A stretch of DNA of 26,369 bases, taken from assembly GCA_034189125.1 (NCBI GenBank), contig JAXHVB010000054.1, forward strand, positions 1 through 26,369, written 5' to 3'. Each line of letters opens with the position of its first letter. Position 1 is the first letter of the stretch. The notes under the pieces are model-generated. The model was given only the letters and a program-made list of their open reading frames with translations. It had not been told where the DNA came from and made no database searches. This DNA comes from UBA5862 sp002408105. Its GTDB lineage: Bacteria > Pseudomonadota > Gammaproteobacteria > Pseudomonadales > UBA5862. Positions 7,439 to 14,150 of this stretch are shown here, piece by piece. The translations under genes and the position numbers were made by a program.

Positions 7439-7972
7439 ATGTCAAGAATCGCAAAAGCGCCAGTCAACCTTCCAAAAGGGGTCGAGGTGCAGATCAATCA
7501 GCAGCAGGTTTTCGTCAAGGGCACCAAAGGCCAGTTGAGCTGGGCTGTGCCTGACTTCATTGAGGTCAGCCAGGATGGTGACCAGCTCGTGGTTCAGCAG
7601 CGTGAAGGCGGCGACGGAAACCTCGCGATGGCTGGCACGGCGCGCGCCCTGGTGCAGAACATGGTGACGGGAGTGCACAGTGGCTTTGAGCGCCGGCTCC
7701 AACTGGTCGGGGTCGGCTATCGGGCCAAGGTGTCCGGGTCGATCGTTAACCTGACCCTTGGGTTTTCCCACCCCGTGGACTACCAGTTGCCCGAGGGGGT
7801 AAGTGCCGAAACCCCGTCACAAACCGAAATTGTGTTGACGGGCGTTGATAAGCAGAAAGTGGGTCAAGTCGCGGCTGAGATTCGAGGGCTGCGGCCCCCC
7901 GAGCCCTACAAGGGCAAGGGAGTCCGCTATTCGGATGAGCAGGTCCGACGCAAAGAAGCCAAGAAAAAGTAG
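7439..7972 (+). CDS. rplF: 50S ribosomal protein L6
   Basis: At 177 residues it matches the E. coli length. The N-terminus is MSRIAKAPVNLPKGVEV. The two repeated L6 domains are visible, the second ending in LRPPEPYKGKGVRYSDEQV. L6 binds helix 97 near the factor-binding site of the 50S subunit. Confidence 0.97.
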   Translation: MSRIAKAPVNLPKGVEVQINQQQVFVKGTKGQLSWAVPDFIEVSQDGDQLVVQQREGGDGNLAMAGTARALVQNMVTGVHSGFERRLQLVGVGYRAKVSGSIVNLTLGFSHPVDYQLPEGVSAETPSQTEIVLTGVDKQKVGQVAAEIRGLRPPEPYKGKGVRYSDEQVRRKEAKKK

Positions 7973-7982
7973 GGTCGCAGTC

Positions 7983-8330
7983 ATGCATCTCAAGAAAGCA
8001 TCCCGCCAGCGGCGCATTCGGCGCGCGCGGTCACGGATCCGCGCACAGGGCGTTCATCGGTTGTTGGTGCACCGCACCTCCAAGCACATGTATGCCCAAA
8101 TCGTCACACCCGAGGGTGAGCGCGTGCTGGCGTCAGCCAGCACAGTAGAAAAGGCGTGGCAGGGCCCCACCGGAAACGTTGACGCTGCATCGAAGGTTGG
8201 GGCTGCGATTGCTGAGCGCGCACAAGCTGCTGGCGTCTCGACGGTGGCCTTTGATCGAGCGGGATTTTTGTATCACGGCCGCGTGAAGGCGCTGGCTGAA
8301 GCGGCACGGTCGGCGGGCCTTCACTTTTAA
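7983..8330 (+). CDS. rplR: 50S ribosomal protein L18
   Basis: This 115-residue protein (117 in E. coli) starts MHLKKASRQRRIRRARSRIR at ATG 7983. The longest open frame reaches back to 7845 but overlaps rplF with no L18 similarity there. The C-terminal AFDRAGFLYHGRVKALAEAA is diagnostic. L18 binds 5S rRNA together with L5. Confidence 0.97.
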   Translation: MHLKKASRQRRIRRARSRIRAQGVHRLLVHRTSKHMYAQIVTPEGERVLASASTVEKAWQGPTGNVDAASKVGAAIAERAQAAGVSTVAFDRAGFLYHGRVKALAEAARSAGLHF

Positions 8331-8342
8331 GGGTGCGATCTC

Positions 8343-8852
8343 ATGGCATTGACGGAAAACGCTGAAAACAACGCCGAAGGGCTGCTTGAAAAGCTGGTAC
8401 AAGTAAACCGCGTGGCGAAGGTGGTCAAGGGCGGGCGCATTTTCTCTTTTACCGCGCTGACGGTGGTCGGTGACGGCAACGGCCGTGTCGGCATTGGCCG
8501 TGGGAAGGCCCGTGAAGTCCCGCTCGCCATTCAAAAAGCGATGGAAGCGGCACGCAGAAACATGGTTTCAGTGCCGTTGCAAAGCAACACCTTGCAGTAC
8601 CCGGTGACGGCTGAACATGGCTCGGCGCGGGTCTATATGCAGCCGGCATCCGAAGGTACTGGAGTGATTGCAGGGGGCGCAATGCGCGCGGTGCTGGAAC
8701 TTGCCGGCGTACAAAACGTTCTGGCCAAGTGCTACGGCTCCACCAACCCGGTGAACGTGGTTCGCGCCACCCTGAAAGGATTGGCGTCGATGCAATCGCC
8801 AGAGCAAGTTGCAGCCCGTCGAGGCAAGGAAGTGGCTGACCTCGTCGGGTGA
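8343..8852 (+). CDS. rpsE: 30S ribosomal protein S5
   Basis: This 169-residue S5 (167 in E. coli) has the dsRNA-binding-like N-terminal domain with VAKVVKGGRIFSFTALTVV and GDGNGRVGIGRGKAREVP, then the C-terminal PASEGTGVIAGGAMRAVLE and KCYGSTNPVNVVRATLKGL. S5 acts in decoding accuracy and lines the mRNA entry. AAGGG precedes the ATG. Confidence 0.98.
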   Translation: MALTENAENNAEGLLEKLVQVNRVAKVVKGGRIFSFTALTVVGDGNGRVGIGRGKAREVPLAIQKAMEAARRNMVSVPLQSNTLQYPVTAEHGSARVYMQPASEGTGVIAGGAMRAVLELAGVQNVLAKCYGSTNPVNVVRATLKGLASMQSPEQVAARRGKEVADLVG

Positions 8853-8871
8853 CTGGGACAGGAATTGAATC

Positions 8872-9069
8872 ATGAGTGATACCAATCGAATTCGAGTGAC
8901 CCTGGTGCGCAGTCGCCACGGAAGACTGGCCTCACACCAGGCCTGTCTGACGGGCCTTGGCCTGAAGCGGATTGGCCAGAGCCGAGAGCTGATCGACACT
9001 GCGTCGGTTCGTGGAATGGTCAACAAGGTGCGGTACCTCATCAACGTTGAGGAGTTGGGCAATGGCTGA
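8872..9069 (+). CDS. rpmD: 50S ribosomal protein L30
   Basis: This short 65-residue protein (59 in E. coli) has the L30 pattern IRVTLVRSRHGRLASHQACL, LGLKRIGQSREL and GMVNKVRYLINVEE. Its end overlaps the rplO start by eight bases (ATGGCTGA), which points to coupled translation. Confidence 0.95.
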   Translation: MSDTNRIRVTLVRSRHGRLASHQACLTGLGLKRIGQSRELIDTASVRGMVNKVRYLINVEELGNG

Positions 9070-9508
9070 TCAACCGCTTGGGTTGAACCAGGTTCGGGCG
9101 GCCGAAGGGTCGCGCCCCGCCGCAAAACGCGTTGGCCGCGGAATTGGCAGCGGCCTTGGAAAGACTGCAGGGCGCGGTCACAAGGGGCAAAAATCCCGTT
9201 CGGGTGGACGCGTCAAGCCTGGTTTTGAGGGCGGCCAAATGCCGCTGCAGCGCCGCCTGCCGAAATTCGGGTTCAGTTCTCGGGTCGGTCGGGTCACGGC
9301 GCAGGTTCGTCTGTCCGAACTGGCTGGAATTGAGGCGGATGTGATTGACCTTGATGCACTGAAGCAGGCAGGCGTGGTCAAGAAAAGCATGCAACGGGCG
9401 AAAATTTTCGCATCAGGGACGCTGGAGAAACCGGTGGTGGTGAAGGGCGTCTCGGTCACGGCGGGAGCGCGTTCAGCAATCGAAGCGGCGGGCGGCCGTT
9501 TCGAATAA
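9062..9508 (+). CDS. rplO: 50S ribosomal protein L15
   Basis: This 148-residue L15 (144 in E. coli) starts at ATG 9062, inside the end of rpmD and after GAGGAG at 9048-9053. It contains the glycine-rich signature RVGRGIGSGLGKTAGRGHKG and FEGGQMPLQRRLPKFGF. The longer open frame from 9011 lies within rpmD and is not used. L15 is a late assembly protein. Confidence 0.97.
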   Translation: MADQPLGLNQVRAAEGSRPAAKRVGRGIGSGLGKTAGRGHKGQKSRSGGRVKPGFEGGQMPLQRRLPKFGFSSRVGRVTAQVRLSELAGIEADVIDLDALKQAGVVKKSMQRAKIFASGTLEKPVVVKGVSVTAGARSAIEAAGGRFE

Positions 9509-9527
9509 CGGCGCGGGCGTTCTCGGT

Positions 9528-10850
9528 ATGGCTAAGGCTGGAACCTCTCCATTGTCACAACCGGGACTGACTGAGTTGTGGGCGCGCCTGCGCTTTTTGT
9601 TCATCGCACTCATTGTGTATCGGATTGGCACCCACATCCCGGTGCCGGGAATCAACCCGGACCGTGTGAGTGCGCTGTTTGACCAAAACGAAGGCACCAT
9701 CCTCGGGCTGTTCAATATGTTTTCCGGGGGTGCGCTTGAGCGCATGAGTATTCTCGCTCTTGGGATCATGCCGTACATCTCTGCATCGATCATCATGCAG
9801 CTGCTCAGCGCGGTGGTGCCGGAGTTGGAGCAGTTGAAGAAGGAGGGCGAGGCGGGACGGCGCAAGATCACCCAATACACGCGCTACGGGACCCTGCTGC
9901 TTGCTACGGTTCAATCGACGGGGATGTCCGTGGGATTGGCTGGCCAAGGGCTGGCGTTCGCGCCGGGGCCAACCTTTTACTTCGTGGCGATTGCATCGCT
10001 GGTGACCGGATCGATGTTCATGATGTGGCTCGGCGAGCAGATCACCGAGCGCGGCATTGGGAACGGCATTTCGATGCTGATCTTTGCGGGGATCGTCGCT
10101 GGATTGCCGAGCGCCATCGGACAGTCCTTGGAGCAGGCCAGGCAGGGTGAAATCAACATCATCGCGCTGCTGGCCATTGGCTTTGTGGCTGTCGCGGTGA
10201 TTGCATTCATTGTCTTCATTGAAAGGGGTCAGCGGCGCATTACGGTGAACTACGCGCGCCGACAGCAAGGTAGAAAAATGTACGCGGCCCAGACCAGCCA
10301 TTTGCCGCTGAAGGTCAATATGGCGGGTGTGATTCCGGCGATCTTCGCGAGCAGCATTTTGCTTTTTCCGGCGTCGTTGGCGCAGTGGGTGGGTCAGTCA
10401 AACGGGTTCGACTGGCTGCAGAATGTTGCTCTGGCCATCGGGCCGGGGCAGCCCCTCAATGTTCTGCTGTTTTCGGCATTGATCGTGTTTTTCAGTTTTT
10501 TTTACACCGCCCTGGTGTTCAACCCGCGGGACGTCGCGGACAACCTGAAGCGGTCAGGTGCATTCATCCCTGGCATTCGTCCCGGTGAGCAGTCGGCGAA
10601 GTACATCGACTCGGTGCTCACGCGGTTGACCCTGTTCGGCGCTCTGTACATCACCGGGGTGTGCCTGTTGCCGCAGGGGTTGGTGATGATGTTCAGTGTC
10701 CCCTTTTACCTGGGCGGAACCTCGTTGTTGATCGTGGTCGTTGTGGTGATGGATTTCATTGCGCAATTGCAGTCGCACTTGATGAGCCATCAGTACGACT
10801 CGTTGATGAAAAAGTCCAATTTGAAGAACTTTGGTGGTGCCGCCCGATAG
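9528..10850 (+). CDS. secY: Protein translocase channel subunit SecY
   Basis: This 440-residue protein (443 in E. coli) has ten hydrophobic membrane segments. Landmarks are YRIGTHIPVPGINPDRV after the first segment, LGIMPYISASIIMQLL, QYTRYGTLLLATVQSTG, ERGIGNGISMLIFAGI, the cytoplasmic loop with RRQQGRKMYAAQTSHLPLKV, and the C-terminal FIPGIRPGEQSAKYIDSVL. It forms the inner-membrane channel with SecE and SecG. The ribosome binding site before ATG 9528 is weak. Confidence 0.98.
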   Translation: MAKAGTSPLSQPGLTELWARLRFLFIALIVYRIGTHIPVPGINPDRVSALFDQNEGTILGLFNMFSGGALERMSILALGIMPYISASIIMQLLSAVVPELEQLKKEGEAGRRKITQYTRYGTLLLATVQSTGMSVGLAGQGLAFAPGPTFYFVAIASLVTGSMFMMWLGEQITERGIGNGISMLIFAGIVAGLPSAIGQSLEQARQGEINIIALLAIGFVAVAVIAFIVFIERGQRRITVNYARRQQGRKMYAAQTSHLPLKVNMAGVIPAIFASSILLFPASLAQWVGQSNGFDWLQNVALAIGPGQPLNVLLFSALIVFFSFFYTALVFNPRDVADNLKRSGAFIPGIRPGEQSAKYIDSVLTRLTLFGALYITGVCLLPQGLVMMFSVPFYLGGTSLLIVVVVVMDFIAQLQSHLMSHQYDSLMKKSNLKNFGGAAR

Positions 10851-10874
10851 GGCACCGGCACAGGAGGGGTAGGC

Positions 10875-10991
10875 ATGAAAGTTCGCGCGTCAGTCAAGAA
10901 AGTTTGTCGCAACTGCAAGGTCGTTCGCCGGCATGGTTCGGTGCGGGTGATCTGCTCGGCCGAGCCACGCCACAAGCAGCGTCAAGGCTGA
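10875..10991 (+). CDS. rpmJ: 50S ribosomal protein L36, zinc-ribbon form
   Basis: This 38-codon gene reads MKVRASVKKVCRNCKVVRRH and then continues to ICSAEPRHKQRQG. The zinc ligands are C11, C14, C27 and H32 or its neighbour, so it is the cysteine-containing form. A strong AGGAGGGG lies a few bases upstream. It closes the spc block, 24 bases after secY, and matches E. coli L36 nearly residue for residue. Confidence 0.96.
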   Translation: MKVRASVKKVCRNCKVVRRHGSVRVICSAEPRHKQRQG

Positions 10992-11008
10992 TTGGCGGCT
11001 GGATGCCA

Positions 11009-11037
11009 TTGATCGGCGGTGCGGATTTCATTACAAT
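11009..11037 (+). promoter_or_regulatory. Probable sigma70 promoter of the alpha operon
   Basis: TTGATC (11009-11014) and TACAAT (11032-11037) are separated by exactly 17 bp. They lie in the 101-nt gap between rpmJ and rpsM, giving a leader of roughly 50 nt. The position fits a separate promoter for rpsM-rpsK-rpsD-rpoA-rplQ. No terminator is seen upstream, so read-through from the spc genes is likely too. Confidence 0.6.
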
Positions 11038-11092
11038 TTCGCCCCTTTTTCGCCGCTCGATGGCCGCATCGCATTAACACGGAGCAATAGGC

Positions 11093-11449
11093 ATGGCCCG
11101 TATCGCGGGAATCAATATCCCAGACAACAAGCACGCGGAAGTCGCGCTGACCTACGTGTATGGCATTGGCCGTCCTACAGCGCGTCAAATCTGCGCGGCG
11201 GCCGCGGTCAGTCCAGCAGCAAGGATCCAGGACTTGACTGAGGCGGAAGTCGAAACACTGCGCCAGGAAGTGGCCAAGCGGACCGTAGAAGGGGACCTGC
11301 GCCGAGAGATCACCATGAACATCAAGCGATTGATGGATCTGGGGTGTTATCGAGGCCTTCGGCACCGCCGCGGACTGCCGGTTCGTGGGCAGCGCACAAA
11401 GACCAACGCGCGGACCCGCAAAGGCCCCCGCAAACCGATTCGCAAATAG
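11093..11449 (+). CDS. rpsM: 30S ribosomal protein S13
   Basis: At 118 residues it equals E. coli S13. It begins MARIAGINIPDNKHAEVALT and contains YGIGRPTARQIC and DLGCYRGLRHRRGLPVRGQR, with a basic tail KGPRKPIRK that contacts P-site tRNA. In E. coli the S4 protein represses this operon at the rpsM leader. I could not confirm the E. coli pseudoknot in this short leader. Confidence 0.98.
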   Translation: MARIAGINIPDNKHAEVALTYVYGIGRPTARQICAAAAVSPAARIQDLTEAEVETLRQEVAKRTVEGDLRREITMNIKRLMDLGCYRGLRHRRGLPVRGQRTKTNARTRKGPRKPIRK

Positions 11450-11510
11450 TTGCCACGAGGGCCTGTTCGGCGGGCTCGGGTACGCACAGTCAAGTCAATG
11501 GGTCGAGTGA

Positions 11511-11897
11511 ATGGCTAAGTCAGACAGCGGTAAAAAGAAGGTCAAGCGCAGCGTCGTTGATGGTGTCGCGCACATCAACGCTTCTTTTAACAACACCATC
11601 GTGACCATCACGGATCGTCAAGGCAATGCGTTGTCCTGGGCGACAGCGGGCGGCTCTGGCTTTCGCGGATCGCGCAAGAGCACGCCGTTTGCAGCCCAGG
11701 TTGCGGCCGAACGGGCCGGTACCGCGGCACAGGAATATGGGCTCAAAAACCTGGATGTGCTTGTGAAGGGGCCGGGACCTGGTCGTGAATCTGCAGTGCG
11801 TTCGCTGAACAACTGCGGCTTCAAAATCCAAAGCATCACCGACGTGACCCCCATCCCCCACAACGGATGTCGGCCGCCGAAGAAGCGCCGCGTATAA
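11511..11897 (+). CDS. rpsK: 30S ribosomal protein S11
   Basis: This 128-residue protein (129 in E. coli) contains VAHINASFNNTIVTITDRQG, GSGFRGSRKSTPFAAQVAAE and the C-terminal TDVTPIPHNGCRPPKKRRV. S11 lies on the platform beside the E-site and binds the mRNA exit region. The frame starts at ATG 11511; the ribosome binding site is weak. Confidence 0.98.
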   Translation: MAKSDSGKKKVKRSVVDGVAHINASFNNTIVTITDRQGNALSWATAGGSGFRGSRKSTPFAAQVAAERAGTAAQEYGLKNLDVLVKGPGPGRESAVRSLNNCGFKIQSITDVTPIPHNGCRPPKKRRV

Positions 11898-11926
11898 CGC
11901 GAACCAATTGTTGGAGTAGAGTCGAC

Positions 11927-12547
11927 ATGGCGAGATACACCGGACCGACCTGTAAGCTTTCGCGCCGCGAAGGTACAGACCTGATGCTCAAGAGCGGAGT
12001 GCGGCCGCTGGACTCCAAGTGCAAGCCGGACTCCGCGCCTGGACAGCATGGCAATCAGCGGCGCCGGTTGTCGGACTACGGTGTGCAGTTGCGCGAAAAG
12101 CAGAAGGTTCGGCGCATCTATGGTGTCCTGGAGAAACAGTTCCGCAATTACTACAAGGCGGCGGCGCGCCGCAAGGGAGCGACCGGTGAGAACCTTCTGA
12201 AGCTTCTCGAAGGCCGGTTGGACAACCTGGTGTACCGCATGGGCTTTGCGTCAACGCGAGCCGAAGCGCGCCAACTCGTGTCGCACCGCGCCATCATGGT
12301 CAACGGTTCCGTGGTCAACATTCCGTCGTTTCAAGTGGCACCCGGTGATGTCGTCTCGGTGCGTGAGCGTGCACGAGAGCAGTTGCGCATCAAGGCAGCC
12401 CTGGAGCTTTCTGAGACGCGCGTGCCCTGTGAGTGGATTGACGTGTCCGCGGATAAGATGGAAGGCGTGTTCAAGCGCTCGCCAGACCGCGCAGACCTGC
12501 CTCCAGAAATCAACGAAAACCTGATCGTCGAGCTGTACTCCAAGTAA
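11927..12547 (+). CDS. rpsD: 30S ribosomal protein S4
   Basis: At 206 residues it equals the E. coli length. It starts MARYTGPTCKLSRREGTDLM at ATG 11927, seven bases after GGAG; the open frame runs back to 11867 inside rpsK. The S4 RNA-binding domain shows RLDNLVYRMGFASTRAEARQ and MVNGSVVNIPSFQV. The C-terminus is NLIVELYSK. S4 starts 30S assembly and, in E. coli, represses the alpha operon. Confidence 0.98.
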   Translation: MARYTGPTCKLSRREGTDLMLKSGVRPLDSKCKPDSAPGQHGNQRRRLSDYGVQLREKQKVRRIYGVLEKQFRNYYKAAARRKGATGENLLKLLEGRLDNLVYRMGFASTRAEARQLVSHRAIMVNGSVVNIPSFQVAPGDVVSVRERAREQLRIKAALELSETRVPCEWIDVSADKMEGVFKRSPDRADLPPEINENLIVELYSK

Positions 12548-12589
12548 AGCGACGAGTTCTTCCACGCAAGCGAGCAGGTACAGTTCATT

Positions 12590-13591
12590 ATGCAAAATTC
12601 ACCCCTCGATCTTTTGACCCCGCGCCACATTGAGGTACAAGAGGTCAACGCAAACCGTGCCAAAGTCATTTTGGAACCTTTGGAGCGGGGTTTTGGGCAC
12701 ACCCTAGGCAACGCCCTGCGGCGGATCTTGCTGTCGTCCATGCCCGGCGCCTCCGTCACCGAAGCTGAGATTGTCGGAGTTGAGCACGCCTACAGCAGCA
12801 TGGAGGGGATCCGCGAAGACGTGATCGAGGTGTTGTTGAACCTGAAGGGCGTGGCGGTGCGCATGGACGGGAAGGAGCGTGCGGAAGTCAGCGTGCGCAA
12901 GCAAGGACCGGGTGTGGTCACTGCGGGAGACATCCAAACCGTCCAGGACATGGAGATCGCCAACCCCGACCATGTGATCTGTCACCTGAGCGGGGAGCTG
13001 GACTTCAAGATGAGCCTTACTGTGACCCGAGGCCGTGGCTACGTGCCTGCCGACGGTCTGCAGGACCCAGATGGAGAGGGTGCACCCATCGGCCGACTGA
13101 TGATCGATGCCAGCTACAGTCCAATTCGGCGGGTGGCGTACGTCGTCGAGGCCGCGCGGGTCGAACAGCGCACTGACCTCGACAAGCTGGTGCTGGACCT
13201 GGAAACCGACGGCACGATCACAGCGGAGGAAGCGGTGCGCCGAGCGGCGACCATCCTGCAGCAGCAGCTTTCGGTGTTCGTTGAGCTTCAGGGGGATCTT
13301 CAGTCGCCGCGGGCCAGTGAATCCCGAGAGATTGACCCAATTCTTCTGCGCCCGGTCGATGACCTGGAGCTCACGGTTCGGTCGGCCAACTGCCTCAAGG
13401 CTGAGAACATCTACCACATTGGTGACTTGATTCAACGCACCGAGGTGGAACTGCTGAAGACTCCGAACCTCGGGAAAAAATCGCTGACCGAAATCAAAGA
13501 CGTGTTGGCGGCCCGGGGGCTGTCCCTCGGGATGCGGCTGGACAACTGGCCGCCGGAATCGCTGAAGGCAACTGAGAGCGCGGCAGACTGA
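12590..13591 (+). CDS. rpoA: RNA polymerase alpha subunit
   Basis: This 333-residue protein (329 in E. coli) has two domains. The N-terminal domain (about residues 1-235) drives dimerisation and core assembly, with LEPLERGFGHTLGNALRRI near residues 28-46. The C-terminal domain (about residues 250-322) has DDLELTVRSANCLKAENI and TPNLGKKSLTEIKDVL. Arg264 corresponds to the UP-element contact Arg265 of E. coli. It lies between rpsD and rplQ, as is usual. Confidence 0.98.
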   Translation: MQNSPLDLLTPRHIEVQEVNANRAKVILEPLERGFGHTLGNALRRILLSSMPGASVTEAEIVGVEHAYSSMEGIREDVIEVLLNLKGVAVRMDGKERAEVSVRKQGPGVVTAGDIQTVQDMEIANPDHVICHLSGELDFKMSLTVTRGRGYVPADGLQDPDGEGAPIGRLMIDASYSPIRRVAYVVEAARVEQRTDLDKLVLDLETDGTITAEEAVRRAATILQQQLSVFVELQGDLQSPRASESREIDPILLRPVDDLELTVRSANCLKAENIYHIGDLIQRTEVELLKTPNLGKKSLTEIKDVLAARGLSLGMRLDNWPPESLKATESAAD

Positions 13592-13642
13592 GTGCGAGCC
13601 AGCGGTTGTTTGTTATTGAATGTCTTTGGATAGAGAACAGTC

Positions 13643-14026
13643 ATGCGTCATCGTAAAAGTGGACGGCATCTAAACCGGACCAGCTCGCACCGCCAAGCCA
13701 TGTTTCGCAATATGACTGCGTCCTTGGTGGAGCACGAGTTGATTAAAACCACCCTACCCAAGGCCAAGGAACTGCGTCGCCATGCGGAGCCGCTGATCAC
13801 TTTGGCCAAGACCGACAGCGTCGCCAATCGACGCCTGGCATTCGCCCGGATTCGAAACAAGGATACCGTGGGCAAGTTGTTTGCGGAGCTGGGTCCCCGG
13901 TACCGTGAACGTCCAGGCGGCTACCTGCGCATTCTCAAGTGCGGGCACCGCGATGGCGACAACGCCCCGATGGCGTGGGTTGAGTTGGTGGACCGCCCCC
14001 AAGTCGAATCCGCTGACGACGACTGA
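13643..14026 (+). CDS. rplQ: 50S ribosomal protein L17
   Basis: This 127-residue protein begins MRHRKSGRHLNRTSSHRQAM and contains HELIKTTLPKAKELRRHAEP and GGYLRILKCGHRDGDNAPMA. It lies near the tunnel exit. It is the last gene of the ribosomal cluster, 27 bases before a strong hairpin terminator. Confidence 0.98.
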   Translation: MRHRKSGRHLNRTSSHRQAMFRNMTASLVEHELIKTTLPKAKELRRHAEPLITLAKTDSVANRRLAFARIRNKDTVGKLFAELGPRYRERPGGYLRILKCGHRDGDNAPMAWVELVDRPQVESADDD

Positions 14027-14052
14027 GTTCGACCCGTTCAGTCTTAAGCAAG

Positions 14053-14076
14053 CGCCGCCCCAACGGGCGGCGTTTT
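14053..14076 (+). terminator. Intrinsic terminator after rplQ
   Basis: An 8-bp perfect stem (CGCCGCCC at 14053-14060, GGGCGGCG at 14065-14072) with a CAAC loop is followed by TTTT. It ends the alpha operon. uvrA converges on this site from the other side, but the T-run supports only + strand termination. Confidence 0.87.
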
Positions 14077-14115
14077 GCGTCCGCCCCTCCAAAATCAGTC
14101 GGATGCGGGCCCTTA

Positions 14116-14150
14116 TCACGGGCCTTTCAATCTTTCACGGGTCTTTCAAT
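14116..14150. repeat. Short imperfect tandem repeat at the uvrA stop
   Basis: A 16-base word beginning TCACGGG and ending TTTCAAT occurs at 14116-14131 and again at 14135-14150, with one difference (C or T at the eighth base) and a 19-base period. The second copy encodes the last residues and stop of uvrA; the first lies just beyond the stop. Confidence 0.75.
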
